NCBI RefSeq assembly: GCF_000378385.1
Contig: NZ_KB899676.1
Coordinates: 1 to 64,000, forward strand
Length of the DNA: 64,000 bases
DNA from: Paenibacillus daejeonensis DSM 15491
GTDB taxonomy: Bacteria > Bacillota > Bacilli > Paenibacillales > Paenibacillaceae
Reading direction: 5' to 3'
Notes under the pieces: generated by a model
The model's input: the letters and a program-made list of their open reading frames with translations, nothing else
Told to the model about the DNA's origin: nothing
Databases searched by the model: none
Made by a program: the position numbers and the translations under genes
Part shown: positions 1-8,374 of the stretch, piece after piece
Layout of the letters: every line of letters begins with the position of its first letter
How positions within the stretch are numbered: the first letter of the stretch is position 1

Positions 1-170
1 GCAATTTCGTCTACACTCTTACGTTTAGCTAAGATCGCTTCAAGAAATAACACCGCTGTCTTCCCAAGAAACAACTTTTTCCCATACCGATCCGACAACC
101 AAGCTTTTGCGGATCGATCCATAATGCCCAGCACTTGACTCAACACGTTTCGCTTCGTTATGCTAACCAT
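1..170 (-). CDS. Transposase, N-terminal part (IS4-like), cut by window edge
   Basis: An uninterrupted reading frame runs from an ATG at 170 to the left edge, giving 56 codons. The translation (MVSITKRNVLSQVLGIMD, then DRYGKKLFLGKTAVLFLEAI, LAKRKSVDEI) has the look of an IS4-type transposase N-terminus: a helical DNA-binding segment ending in an R-S-x-x-E-I motif. The start is supported by AAAGGA six bases upstream. That ribosome site lies inside one arm of a 12-bp inverted repeat (171-220), so translation may be blocked on long read-through transcripts. The catalytic DDE residues would lie outside the window. The family assignment rests on general resemblance and is moderate. Confidence 0.55.
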   Translation of the reverse strand, partial: MVSITKRNVLSQVLGIMDRSAKAWLSDRYGKKLFLGKTAVLFLEAILAKRKSVDEI

Positions 171-220
171 AGAGGTTCCTTTCCGTCTTGTCTTCCTAAC
201 ATTACGGTAAAGGAACCTCT
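171..220 (-). promoter_or_regulatory. Hairpin covering the transposase ribosome site
   Basis: AGAGGTTCCTTT at 171-182 is the exact reverse complement of AAAGGAACCTCT at 209-220, with a further CCG/CGG pair inside. On the minus strand the 3' arm holds the AAAGGA ribosome site and abuts the transposase ATG at 170, so folding would hide the start. Comparable hairpins in IS10 and IS50 prevent transposase synthesis from transcripts that enter from outside. The same hairpin, followed by CTCTTTTG on the plus strand, could also act as a weak terminator. Confidence 0.5.
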
Positions 221-311
221 CTCTTTTGTAAAATTTCCCTTCGGGCTAACATGTGAACTTCTTTGCAAGATTACTGCGTTTTCACATCGTTTTGGAGCAA
301 ATAGGAGCGCT

Positions 312-373
312 GGTGGCCGTTAGCCTGACAAAGGGTCTTTTTTTCGTAGAATAAGTGCGTAGGTGGCCGTTAG
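312..373 (+). repeat. Tandem pair of GGTGGCCGTTAG repeat units, period 50 bp
   Basis: GGTGGCCGTTAG occurs at 312-323 and 362-373, exactly 50 bp apart. The same 12-mer occurs as another pair, again exactly 50 bp apart, at 23093-23104 and 23143-23154. Flanks are also similar: TGCG before and GAATT then GGGA after, in the 362 and 23093 copies. A GTG inside the second unit creates a false upstream start for the response regulator that follows. Confidence 0.6.
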
Positions 374-434
374 AATTTTCTGGGAAGATACGCTCGGCTT
401 TTTTTTTCAACGAATAACGGAAAGGATGATGAGA

Positions 435-1145
435 ATGGAGCAACCACGCATCATGATGGTGGATGACGAAGCAGACTTGTGCCGGCTCATGCAGGCGGCG
501 TTACATAGAGAGGGCTTGTCCCAAGTGCAAACAGCGGGCAGTGTGCGGGAGGGCTGGGAGCTGTTCGAGCGGTTCTCGCCTGATCTGGCGATTCTGGACA
601 TCATGCTGCCAGACGGAGAGGGTTACGACCTGTGCCGCCGGATTCGCGAGGTATCCCGCATTCCGATCCTGTTTCTGTCCGCCAAAGACGATGAGGTCGA
701 CAAAATTCTGGGCCTCGCCATTGGCGGCGACGATTATGTCACCAAGCCCTTCAGTCCCAAAGAGGTGGCGTACCGGGTAAAAGCCCAGCTCCGACGCTCC
801 GGCGTCTATGCCATGGAGACGGAAGCACCAGCCAAGCCAAAAACCAGCACGACGATCGGCCCCTTCTCCATCAACAGCGAGGAAACCGAGGTGACCAAGG
901 ACGGCCAAGATATGGAGCTGACGGCCAAGGAAGTCGGCCTGATGGCTTGCTTCATGCGCAATCCCAATCGAATTGTGAGTAAGGAAACGCTATATCAAAC
1001 CGTGTGGGGCGAAGACTTCTACGGGGCGGACAACACGCTCATGGTTCATATCCGGAGACTGCGGGAAAAAATCGAGGACAACCCTTCCAGCCCCCGTTAT
1101 CTGACAACTGTCAAAGGGCTGGGTTACCGATTCCAAGAGAAATAG
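435..1145 (+). CDS. OmpR-family response regulator
   Basis: This is a 236-residue two-domain transcription regulator. Residues 1-120 form the receiver: an acidic pair at D10/D11, phospho-acceptor D55 in LAILDIMLPDGEGYD, and K near 105 in DDYVTKPFSP. Residues 140-236 form the OmpR winged helix, with ELTAKEVGLMACFMRN and a final TVKGLGYRF. The start at 435 is chosen because AAAGG at 421-425 sits nine bases upstream; the longer frame from GTG 363 begins inside a repeat unit. The kinase gene follows immediately, so the two form a two-component operon. The signal is unknown; the arrangement resembles envelope-stress or peptide-sensing pairs in Firmicutes. Confidence 0.9.
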   Translation: MEQPRIMMVDDEADLCRLMQAALHREGLSQVQTAGSVREGWELFERFSPDLAILDIMLPDGEGYDLCRRIREVSRIPILFLSAKDDEVDKILGLAIGGDDYVTKPFSPKEVAYRVKAQLRRSGVYAMETEAPAKPKTSTTIGPFSINSEETEVTKDGQDMELTAKEVGLMACFMRNPNRIVSKETLYQTVWGEDFYGADNTLMVHIRRLREKIEDNPSSPRYLTTVKGLGYRFQEK

Positions 1146-1154
1146 GTGATACGA

Positions 1155-2540
1155 TTGAAATGGAAATTAACCGGACGTTACCTCTTCTCCATTCTCAGCA
1201 TCGTTTTCATCGTTATCGTCGTCAACACGCTGATGGTGTTCGGGATGATTTTTTTTCAGCATCAAACCGTGAACGAGGACGTCTCAAGCGATTCGGCGGA
1301 ACGGTTTGTGCGAGAATTCAGCCAATACCTTAGTCTGGAGCAGGATACCCCCGTGCTATCGGCTGAAGGCAGACAAGCTCTGGAAGCCTATGGCGCCTGG
1401 ATTCAGATTTTGGACCAACATGGGTATGTGATCAGCTCTTATCTGGCACCCGATACCGCATCAGAGCATTACAGCGCGATGGAAATTGTGCATAAATACA
1501 AGTACATGGATGATGAATTCAACACGTATTTTCTCGGAAACTATGAAGATTTCAGTTATATCGTCGGCATTCAATATTCACAAGAGCGTCGCTTCGTATT
1601 CAGCATGAATTTTGGCTCGTTCCTGTCCACAGCCTCACAGGCCCTGCTGGCTATACTCATCGTGGATGTGCTCATTGCAGCTGTGATTGGACTGCTGTTC
1701 AGCTCGATCCTCTCCAGACCGATTCATTCCATGATTGAACGCATCACCCAGTTGAAGCAGCGGAACTTTGAGGTTTCCCATCCCAAGAGGCCGGGCATTT
1801 ATACCTCCGTCTTCGCCAATCTGAACGACGTGTCGGACACGCTTCAGCAGCATGAGGAGGAGCGGGTCAAGCTGGAAAAGCTGCGCAACGAATGGATCAG
1901 CAATGTGTCGCATGACCTGAAAACCCCGCTGGCCTCCATTCAGGGCTATGCCGAGCTGCTGCGCGAGGGGGAGATCAATCCTCGGGAGCGTCTCGAATAT
2001 GCTGGCGTGATTGAGCGGCAATCGATCTACATGAAGGAACTGCTGCAGGACCTGAACCTGACGATGCGTTTGCGTAACCAGGATCTTCCACTACAGCTGC
2101 AGGACACGCGCATGGAACCGTTTGTGCGGGAGCTCGTCATTGATGTATTGAATGATCCCCAATTCGGCAGCCGAGATCTTGAATTCTTGAGTGATGCCGA
2201 AGCGCTTGTGCTTCCGGTCGACCAGCATCTGATGAAGCGGGCCCTGCTAAATTTTGTTCACAATGCGCTTATCCACAGCGGTGAAGCCGCGGCCGTTACG
2301 GTGACAGTGCATGCGACGCATCTGACGATTACCGATAATGGCCAAGGCATTCCAGCCGAGGAGCAGGAACAGATTTTTGAGCGCTACTATCGGGGCTCGC
2401 ACACCACCAATACGCGTGGCACCGGACTCGGCATGGCGATTGGCCGCGATATTGTCGCCGCCCATGGCATGACCGTGGAGCTCTCCAGCGAAGTCGGCCA
2501 GGGTACTACAGTCACCGTGCGATGGGGAGAGCAGGAATAG
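1155..2540 (+). CDS. Membrane sensor histidine kinase (partner of the preceding regulator)
   Basis: The protein has about 461 residues. A first membrane segment lies near 9-33, followed by an extracytoplasmic domain of about 130 residues with no recognised fold, and a second membrane segment near 160-183. A HAMP-like linker follows (FSSILSRPIHSMIERI). The HisKA H-box SNVSHDLKTPLASIQGY holds the phospho-histidine (residue 253 from this start). The ATPase domain carries NFVHNALIHS, DNGQGI and GTGLGMAIG. The TTG at 1155 is preferred because AGGTGAT at 1143-1149 is a good ribosome site for it; GTG 1146, directly after the regulator's stop, is the alternative. It should phosphorylate the upstream OmpR-type regulator. 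Confidence 0.88.
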   Translation: MKWKLTGRYLFSILSIVFIVIVVNTLMVFGMIFFQHQTVNEDVSSDSAERFVREFSQYLSLEQDTPVLSAEGRQALEAYGAWIQILDQHGYVISSYLAPDTASEHYSAMEIVHKYKYMDDEFNTYFLGNYEDFSYIVGIQYSQERRFVFSMNFGSFLSTASQALLAILIVDVLIAAVIGLLFSSILSRPIHSMIERITQLKQRNFEVSHPKRPGIYTSVFANLNDVSDTLQQHEEERVKLEKLRNEWISNVSHDLKTPLASIQGYAELLREGEINPRERLEYAGVIERQSIYMKELLQDLNLTMRLRNQDLPLQLQDTRMEPFVRELVIDVLNDPQFGSRDLEFLSDAEALVLPVDQHLMKRALLNFVHNALIHSGEAAAVTVTVHATHLTITDNGQGIPAEEQEQIFERYYRGSHTTNTRGTGLGMAIGRDIVAAHGMTVELSSEVGQGTTVTVRWGEQE

Positions 2541-2549
2541 AGCGGCCAT

Positions 2550-2808
2550 CCAATTGTCATCGATTACTGCGTTTAAAGGTCGTTCCGTGCTGACCCGAAA
2601 TACTTCCTCATCGGACAATTGCCAGATTGGTACAGGCTGCACATGCCAGTGAACAACATCGTCGCTAGTTGCTAAGCCCAGATTCGTCGTCCGGCCAGGG
2701 TACACCTCGTCAGTCTCCTCATTGCCGTGACAGGAGAGTATTAAGGGCATGCCGATGGATGACCGGAGCAGACGTAAGTTGTCCGATCTGAGATTCGCTT
2801 GATGGTTG
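2550..2808 (-). pseudogene. Probable relic of a sugar-active enzyme (beta-propeller glycosidase-like)
   Basis: On the minus strand from about 2808 an open stretch reads with protein-like composition: IVNHQANLRSDNLRLLRSS, then MPLILSCHGNEETDEVY, then RTTNLGLATSDDVVHWHV. The phrase N-L-G-L-A-T-S-D-D-x-V-H-W is typical of blades in five-bladed glycosidases such as GH43, GH32 and GH130. A TGA lies just upstream in frame and no ribosome site is evident. The frame then runs antisense into the kinase gene, so both ends are lost. Similarity is judged by eye only. This stretch fills most of the gap between the kinase and the binding-protein gene. Confidence 0.35.
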
Positions 2809-2845
2809 ACGATTCATTTCTTATGTTATCGTGTAACGAAGGTCA

Positions 2846-2868
2846 GGGCTCCGGTAGCGCCGGAGCCC
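2846..2868 (-). terminator. Hairpin after the binding-protein gene
   Basis: GGGCTCCGG at 2846-2854 and CCGGAGCCC at 2860-2868 form a perfect 9-bp stem with a 5-base loop, directly downstream of the minus-strand binding-protein stop at 2880. The following T tract is poor (TGACCTTCGTT), so termination may be inefficient. Confidence 0.5.
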
Positions 2869-2879
2869 CGAACCTTTCC

Positions 2880-4409
2880 TTACTTGTTCACGTACCAGTC
2901 GTTAATTTCTTGCAAGACTTCTTCACCGCCAGCGCCCACCCATGCCCTCTGCATGCTTGCGATCCCTTCATCCGATACTCCATCGACGATCATCTTGATC
3001 AGATTGTCGTTCACCGCGGTGCCCAGTTTGTCGCTGGACGCCGAATACTTCGGCAGAAATGGCGAGAACGCTAGCGGATCCTGATGGACCTGTTCCTTCG
3101 GAATATTGTTGACGATCTTAAAATTGTCGAACATGGGTTTGCTCTTTTGCAGACGCGCTTGCCAGTAGGTGACGAAGTTCGCTTCATCCATGCCGATGAC
3201 GAAGTTGTTCGCTTGTCCTCTCGTATTGGTAAAGGACGGCTCAATCGGAATATAATTTCCATGATCTACTTGATAATCTACGCCTTCTTCGCCAATGAAA
3301 AGTCCCTTGAATACTTCGGGTTCCAGCAAGGCATTGATCATTTTCACCACGTCTTCTGCATGCTTGGAAGACTTCGGCACGAAGGTGATTTTGTTGAATC
3401 CTCCTACTTCCGCAAATCCGCTAAGTCCGTTAGGACCTGTCATTGGAGGGATGAACTGGTATGCTGCATCAGGCACATTTTTTTTCAACGCTTCGTCGTA
3501 GCCAGGGATGGATGACCAGCGCGTCCACAGTACGCCCGCACGTCCGCTGGTGAATTTCTCGGCTGAAGTGGCAGATTTATTCGTCGCAAATTCTTTATCG
3601 AGCAAACCTTGCTCGTATAATGATCGTATAAACGTTGTATAATTCTTAAGGTTGGGATGGCTGGTTACGTTTTCAATTTTCCCATCCCTCACATTCCAAT
3701 GTCCATAAATCCCGAATGCCCCCATAATGTTATCGATCAGGCCTGAGCTGTCCATCGTAAAGGGAATATTATTTTTGCCGTTGCCGCCAGGATCCTGATC
3801 TTTAAAAGCCTGCAGGACATCCATAAACTCGTCCAGCGTGGTTGGCATTTCCTTGCCAACCTTCTCCAGCCAATCGGTGCGGATAAGTAATCCGCTGCTT
3901 ACATAGCTAACATTAAGTGTAGGGATGCCATATATTTTTCCATCCACAGTAGCACCAGAGAGAGATTCTTCGGAGATTGCTTGTTTAATATTCAGCCCAT
4001 ATTCTTCGATCAGCGGCGTGAGATCCGTCAAGGCTCCATTCTGTGCGAAGTTAAAGAAATCCTGTTTATTCATCGCATCTATGAAGTCGTAATCCGTTCC
4101 GGAAGCCATAATCAAATTCAGCTTATCACTTGGTTTCTCCTGCGGTAGCATATCGTTGTTGACCTTGTAACCCGTCTTCTCTTCCACGTAACGATTAACC
4201 GGATACTGGTTATAATCGTCCTGCATGTAGTTGCGCAACGCTTTGAGCGTTGGCTTTTTTTCCGAAGTTTCTTCCGAGCCAGCAGGCGCGCTGCTCTCGG
4301 CGACTGATTTAGTTGCGGCAGGATCGTTTTGTCCACTGCAAGCTGCCAATACAGAAGTAGTAGTTAATATCAGTGTAATCATTGCCGCCTGCCATTTTCT
4401 CCTTAACAT
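2880..4409 (-). CDS. Sugar ABC importer, extracellular solute-binding lipoprotein
   Basis: A 509-residue family 1 binding protein of the LplA type. The start at 4409 is set by GGAGGGG six bases upstream. A signal peptide with lipobox (TSVLAACSGQ) makes it a membrane-anchored lipoprotein. The mature part has the typical features ALRNYMQDDYNQYPVNRYVE near the start, repeated GxxDF and TDWLEKVG motifs, and a terminal ExxxxINDWYxNK. It is the last gene of a permease-permease-binding protein set (minus strand, 6337 to 2880) and would deliver an oligosaccharide to the two permeases. No ATPase is encoded nearby, as is usual for CUT1 importers that share an MsmX-type ATPase. The substrate cannot be read from sequence. 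Confidence 0.9.
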   Translation of the reverse strand: MLRRKWQAAMITLILTTTSVLAACSGQNDPAATKSVAESSAPAGSEETSEKKPTLKALRNYMQDDYNQYPVNRYVEEKTGYKVNNDMLPQEKPSDKLNLIMASGTDYDFIDAMNKQDFFNFAQNGALTDLTPLIEEYGLNIKQAISEESLSGATVDGKIYGIPTLNVSYVSSGLLIRTDWLEKVGKEMPTTLDEFMDVLQAFKDQDPGGNGKNNIPFTMDSSGLIDNIMGAFGIYGHWNVRDGKIENVTSHPNLKNYTTFIRSLYEQGLLDKEFATNKSATSAEKFTSGRAGVLWTRWSSIPGYDEALKKNVPDAAYQFIPPMTGPNGLSGFAEVGGFNKITFVPKSSKHAEDVVKMINALLEPEVFKGLFIGEEGVDYQVDHGNYIPIEPSFTNTRGQANNFVIGMDEANFVTYWQARLQKSKPMFDNFKIVNNIPKEQVHQDPLAFSPFLPKYSASSDKLGTAVNDNLIKMIVDGVSDEGIASMQRAWVGAGGEEVLQEINDWYVNK

Positions 4410-4514
4410 GTTGAACCCCTCCATAAGTTTCATTATAAATAATCCCTTGACGATTTACTCTAAAGAAAACGCTAGGGGTTATTTCACTTGAATCGGCATT
4501 GGTATCTAAAGCGA

Positions 4515-5429
4515 TCAACCTTTCACGGATCCAATCAGAATTCCTTTGATAAAGTACTTCTGCAACAAGGGATAGACACAGAGGATCGGAATGGTTGAGA
4601 CGATAATCGTCGCATTACGTATGCCTTCGGGAGACAGGTTAAGCAGCGAATCGATATCTTGGTTGAGCAGATTTTCATCCGAAGCTTGCAGCACGATGTC
4701 CCGCAAATACAGTTGCAGCGGCTTGAGTGCCGGATCATTCAAGTACAGCATCGGATGGAACCAGTTGCTCCAATAGGCGACCGCATAAAACAAGCTAATC
4801 GTAGCAAACACAGGTGCCGAGATCGGGATGATGATCCGAAGCACAATTCTTAGATTACTGGCGCCATCGAGCTTGGCCGATTCCTCCAGGCTCTCCGGCA
4901 GACTCTCATAATAATTTTTCATCAGCAGCAGGTTGAATACATTGATCAACGCGGGGAATATAAGCGAGCCTAGGTTATCCATCAGATTGAGGTTTTTAAT
5001 CAGCAAATAGGAAGGCACCAATCCGCCGTTGAACAGCATTGTGAAAATATAGAGCAACAGGATGAACTTGATGCCGGGCAGATGCTTTTTTGAGAGCGGA
5101 TACGCGGTAACCGCTGTGAATATGACCGATCCGAGCGTGCCGACGACGGTCACGAAAACCGAAACGAGGAACGCTTGTTGGAATAGATGGTCCCGCAGGA
5201 CGAACATGATATTCTCCATCGTGAAGGCTACGGGCAACAGCCCGACTTTGCCGGATATGATTGCCCAATTGGAACTGAGCGACTTGGCGAACACGTTCAG
5301 GAACGGGGATAGGCAGAGAATGCCCAAGCCGATCAGGATGATGTATGCAAACCAGATGTACAACCGTTCAGATAAGGACTGCTTTATCTTCATCGTTTTT
5401 GCCAATTTCGTCCGCCCCTTCCCTACCAT
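4515..5429 (-). CDS. Sugar ABC importer permease, YtcP/MalG-like
   Basis: A 304-residue inner-membrane permease with six predicted membrane segments. The EAA loop reads ESLEESAKLDGASNLRIVLRIIIPISAP near residue 195, where the shared ATPase docks. The C-terminus (LLQKYFIKGILIGSVKG) is characteristic of YtcP-type CUT1 permeases. Its start overlaps the end of the upstream permease by seven bases (5423-5429), indicating translational coupling. It should pair with the LplB-like protein encoded upstream and receive substrate from the lipoprotein encoded downstream. Confidence 0.9.
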   Translation of the reverse strand: MVGKGRTKLAKTMKIKQSLSERLYIWFAYIILIGLGILCLSPFLNVFAKSLSSNWAIISGKVGLLPVAFTMENIMFVLRDHLFQQAFLVSVFVTVVGTLGSVIFTAVTAYPLSKKHLPGIKFILLLYIFTMLFNGGLVPSYLLIKNLNLMDNLGSLIFPALINVFNLLLMKNYYESLPESLEESAKLDGASNLRIVLRIIIPISAPVFATISLFYAVAYWSNWFHPMLYLNDPALKPLQLYLRDIVLQASDENLLNQDIDSLLNLSPEGIRNATIIVSTIPILCVYPLLQKYFIKGILIGSVKG

Positions 5430-6337
5430 ATACTCTTGCCCGTAACCCGCTTGGCTAGCGTGTTGCCACCTATGACGAGGATAAATCCGATCACCGACTC
5501 GAACAATCCGACTGCTGTGGAGAAGCTGTATTCCATTGAGGTTAACCCCATGCGGTATATGTAGGTTCCAATGACATCGCCTGTCTCATAGACAGTCGGG
5601 TTGTACAAGAGCAGGATCTGTTCGGTTCCCGCTTCCAGGACATTTCCAATCCGCAAAATAAGCATGAGTATAATTGTTGAAGCAATTCCGGGCAGCGTGA
5701 TTGTGATCACTTGCTGAATTCGGCTTGCGCCATCAAGTTTGGACGCCTCGTACAATTCCGGATCGAGCCCTGCGATCGCCGCGATGAAGATGATTGCGTT
5801 CCATCCCGCTTCCTTCCAGCCGGCCGTGGCTACGATGATACTTCGGAAATAGTGGTTATCCATAAAAAAGTTAATCGTTTCTCCACCGAAGTAGGAGATC
5901 AGTCCATTCACGATGCCGGTTTGCGGGGACATAATGTTGACGAACAATCCGGCAATGATCACCCACGATAGAAAATGAGGCAAATAAATAATCGTCTGGA
6001 TCGTGCGTTTAAACCACATGCGGCCGACCTCGTTGAGTAAGATGGCAATAACAATCGGAATCGGAAACAAGATGACGATCTTATATAAGCTAATAAGCAG
6101 CGTGTTCGTCATGATGTTTCCAAAGTCATCCGAGGCGAATAACCTCTCGAATTGCTTGAACCCTACCCAAGGGCTCTCACCAATGCCTCTGAAGATGTTG
6201 AAATCCTGAAACGCGATGACCAGGCCGTAGATCGGCGTGTATTTGAATATGGCCAAAAAAACAAGTCCAGGAATTAGCAGCAGATATAAATCGTAATTGC
6301 GTTTTACTATTGAGATCCAATAATTACCTTTGTTCAT
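5423..6337 (-). CDS. Sugar ABC importer permease, LplB-like
   Basis: A 304-residue permease with six membrane segments. It begins MNKGNYWISIVKRNYDLYLL, contains YTPIYGLVIAFQDFN, and has the EAA loop LYEASKLDGASRIQQVITI. The start at 6337 is preferred over the long open frame because GGAGGGG lies five bases upstream, the same ribosome site used for the binding protein. It is first in the importer operon (LplB-like, YtcP-like, lipoprotein). A 17-bp perfect palindrome lies in its leader at 6366-6382. The regulator/kinase operon transcribed toward it ends at a terminator at 6493-6536, so this importer has its own promoter. Confidence 0.9.
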   Translation of the reverse strand: MNKGNYWISIVKRNYDLYLLLIPGLVFLAIFKYTPIYGLVIAFQDFNIFRGIGESPWVGFKQFERLFASDDFGNIMTNTLLISLYKIVILFPIPIVIAILLNEVGRMWFKRTIQTIIYLPHFLSWVIIAGLFVNIMSPQTGIVNGLISYFGGETINFFMDNHYFRSIIVATAGWKEAGWNAIIFIAAIAGLDPELYEASKLDGASRIQQVITITLPGIASTIILMLILRIGNVLEAGTEQILLLYNPTVYETGDVIGTYIYRMGLTSMEYSFSTAVGLFESVIGFILVIGGNTLAKRVTGKSIW

Positions 6338-6365
6338 GTTGCCCCTCCAATCGGCATTGCTCGTT

Positions 6366-6382
6366 CTTGATCTTAGATCAAG
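6366..6382. promoter_or_regulatory. Perfect 17-bp palindrome in the importer leader
   Basis: CTTGATCTTAGATCAAG is perfectly symmetric around its central T. It lies 29-45 bases upstream of the LplB-like start. It could be an operator or a short leader hairpin. The protein that binds it is unknown; the YesN-type regulator encoded upstream is one candidate. Confidence 0.4.
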
Positions 6383-6489
6383 GATACATGCCGGGCGATC
6401 GTAGGCGTGAGGTACAGATGTAAGCTGGAATAGTACATTTGTCAGCCATGGTGAAACATATTCGCTTAAGAGCATTGTCGGCGAAATAC

Positions 6490-6536
6490 AAAAAGCTGTC
6501 TGGCGAAGGTCACATGAGACCCTTACCAGACAGCTT
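6490..6536 (-). terminator. Rho-independent terminator of the kinase operon
   Basis: AAGCTGTCTGG at 6493-6503 pairs with CCAGACAGCTT at 6526-6536, extended by GAAGGTC/GACCCTT with two imperfect pairs. On the minus strand the stem is followed by a run of five T. It lies just beyond the kinase stop at 6545 and separates the regulatory operon from the importer operon. Confidence 0.8.
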
Positions 6537-6544
6537 GTTTCTTA

Positions 6545-8350
6545 TTATATCTCTTGATTATCCCCAGCAGGAAACCACATGCTGACAGTGGTACCTCTTC
6601 CCGGCTGCGACTCGATGGTTAAGCGACCTTCACCGCCGGTGAACAGGTGCACTCGCTCCCATACGTTATACAACCCGTAACTCGACGATGATGAAGGCGC
6701 GTTAAGACTGTCATACAATTCTGAGACTCGTTCTTCCGTTATACCAACGCCGTCATCAGTCACACGAATGATACATGCTCTGCCATCCGCTTCCACCTCG
6801 ATGCTAATGTGTTCGTGATGCCCTTCCTTATTGTGTATGCCATGCATAATGGCATTTTCGATAATCGGTTGAATTGACAGCTTCGGGATCGGACGGTCAG
6901 ACAATACACCGGGGAATGCCACTGAATAATCAAAATTATGAAAACGCTGCCTCTGGATCTCCAAATACGCCTTTGATAAATTCATCTCATCTTCCAGAGG
7001 TACGATGTCCTTACCTTTATTTAACGTCAAACGGAAATATTGCGCCAGCATGTTCAGCATCCTACTGATATCATGGGCTCCTCTAGTTAAGGCCATCCAA
7101 TTAATCGTATCTAGCGCATTATACAAAAAATGGGGATTGATCTGCGCCTGCAGCGCCCGCAGCCTCGCCTCCTTCTCCCGCTCTTTGGTACGATAATTGT
7201 CTTCCATCAAGTGCTGGAACGTTGAGAGCATGTGTGTCACACTCTTCTCAAGGCGGATGACGACACCGCTGCGGTGAGGAATACCTTCCTCAATCACTGC
7301 AGCCCCACGCTCCCTCAATTGTTCGGTAATATCGCGGACGCGGTTGATCGTGCCGCGCGTAATATGAGCGAATATGAAGAAGGCTCCTAGGATAAATAGC
7401 AAGGCCAGTGACAGTGCCAATACCAGGGAAAACCCGACATTAAATTGATTGCTCATACGGCTGATTTGGCTGGCCGGCAACAGGGAAACCACCTTCCAGC
7501 CGCCTTCGTAAAGCGTATCGAAAATAAGAAAATACGACTGTGCATCGATCGTAATTCTCTCAATGCCGAGTGGCTGATCATCGATAATCTTGAAGGTAAC
7601 AGGCGGCAGTAGAAGGCTACTAATCTTCTCTGGCTCCCCATGCGAGACGATCATCCCAGCTTGATCTACGATATACATAGTAGGGTTATTCGCATCAAGT
7701 TCCGCCTGGTTCAGGATGGAGGCTGTATTGACTTCTGCAACATCCAGCATAAGAATGCCAATTATCCGGCTATATGCCTTCGGATCACGGATGATGCGAG
7801 CGGTAGAGAAGACAAGGGCTTCACCTGGGTTACTGATATAAGATTCCATACGCGTCGGAATCCATTGCAGAGCACCATTGCCTCCGACTACTGCATCATA
7901 CCAAGGCATCAAAGCGGCTTGGTCCAGACTGAAGAAATTGACATGTTCGCCCGCATACATCTTCTCGGCATTGACATACAGCTTAATCTTCAGTATATCG
8001 CTGCCCTGCAGGCTGCGGATCATGTTGCCAAGCTTCTTCTCTTCCTCCACTTGGCTGAAAAGAGTACCTTTATGCGGATCACGAGCCAAGATTTCGTATA
8101 ATTCAGTATTGAGAATCAGTGCATCGGAAATCTCCTTTACCTTATCGAGCCGATAATCCAGATTAATCTTCACCTGCTGCACGGACTTAAGCATCGACTG
8201 GGTCACCTGATCCTCCAGAATCTCTGCCGAGGTCTCGATGTAATAATACAGAAGGCAACCAGCAGGTAGCAGCAATACAAGTAGATAGAGCAGCAGCATC
8301 CGCCTGTATGTCATCCACATAAGAAGAAATCTGCGCAGCAGCATGCTCAT
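6545..8350 (-). CDS. YesM-type sensor histidine kinase
   Basis: A 601-residue membrane kinase. One membrane segment lies near residues 17-38, followed by a long extracytoplasmic sensor (about 40-300), a second membrane segment near 305-330, and a HAMP linker. The His_kinase domain reads QINPHFLYNALDTINWM, with phospho-histidine 407. The ATPase domain carries ENAIMHGI, DDGVGI and SYGLYNVWERVHLF. Kinases of this family usually sense extracellular sugars together with a binding protein and activate AraC-type regulators. It is the last gene of the operon 10638-6545 (regulator, SGNH hydrolase, kinase) and lies next to an LplB/YtcP importer that it probably controls. Confidence 0.9.
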   Translation of the reverse strand: MSMLLRRFLLMWMTYRRMLLLYLLVLLLPAGCLLYYYIETSAEILEDQVTQSMLKSVQQVKINLDYRLDKVKEISDALILNTELYEILARDPHKGTLFSQVEEEKKLGNMIRSLQGSDILKIKLYVNAEKMYAGEHVNFFSLDQAALMPWYDAVVGGNGALQWIPTRMESYISNPGEALVFSTARIIRDPKAYSRIIGILMLDVAEVNTASILNQAELDANNPTMYIVDQAGMIVSHGEPEKISSLLLPPVTFKIIDDQPLGIERITIDAQSYFLIFDTLYEGGWKVVSLLPASQISRMSNQFNVGFSLVLALSLALLFILGAFFIFAHITRGTINRVRDITEQLRERGAAVIEEGIPHRSGVVIRLEKSVTHMLSTFQHLMEDNYRTKEREKEARLRALQAQINPHFLYNALDTINWMALTRGAHDISRMLNMLAQYFRLTLNKGKDIVPLEDEMNLSKAYLEIQRQRFHNFDYSVAFPGVLSDRPIPKLSIQPIIENAIMHGIHNKEGHHEHISIEVEADGRACIIRVTDDGVGITEERVSELYDSLNAPSSSSSYGLYNVWERVHLFTGGEGRLTIESQPGRGTTVSMWFPAGDNQEI

Positions 8351-8374
8351 AAAGCCGCCCCCCTATGTCGTCAA

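Noticed and set aside
135-323. 62-codon plus-strand open frame beside the transposase
   Set aside because: No ribosome site, it overlaps the transposase hairpin and the repeat unit, and its composition is not protein-like.
363-434. N-terminal extension of the first response regulator from GTG 363
   Set aside because: It begins inside a GGTGGCCGTTAG repeat; the receiver domain starts at 435 with a good ribosome site.
4462-4480. cre site between the first importer's permease and lipoprotein genes (AAGAAAACGCTAGGG)
   Set aside because: Two mismatches to consensus, including an essential C, and an intra-operon position.
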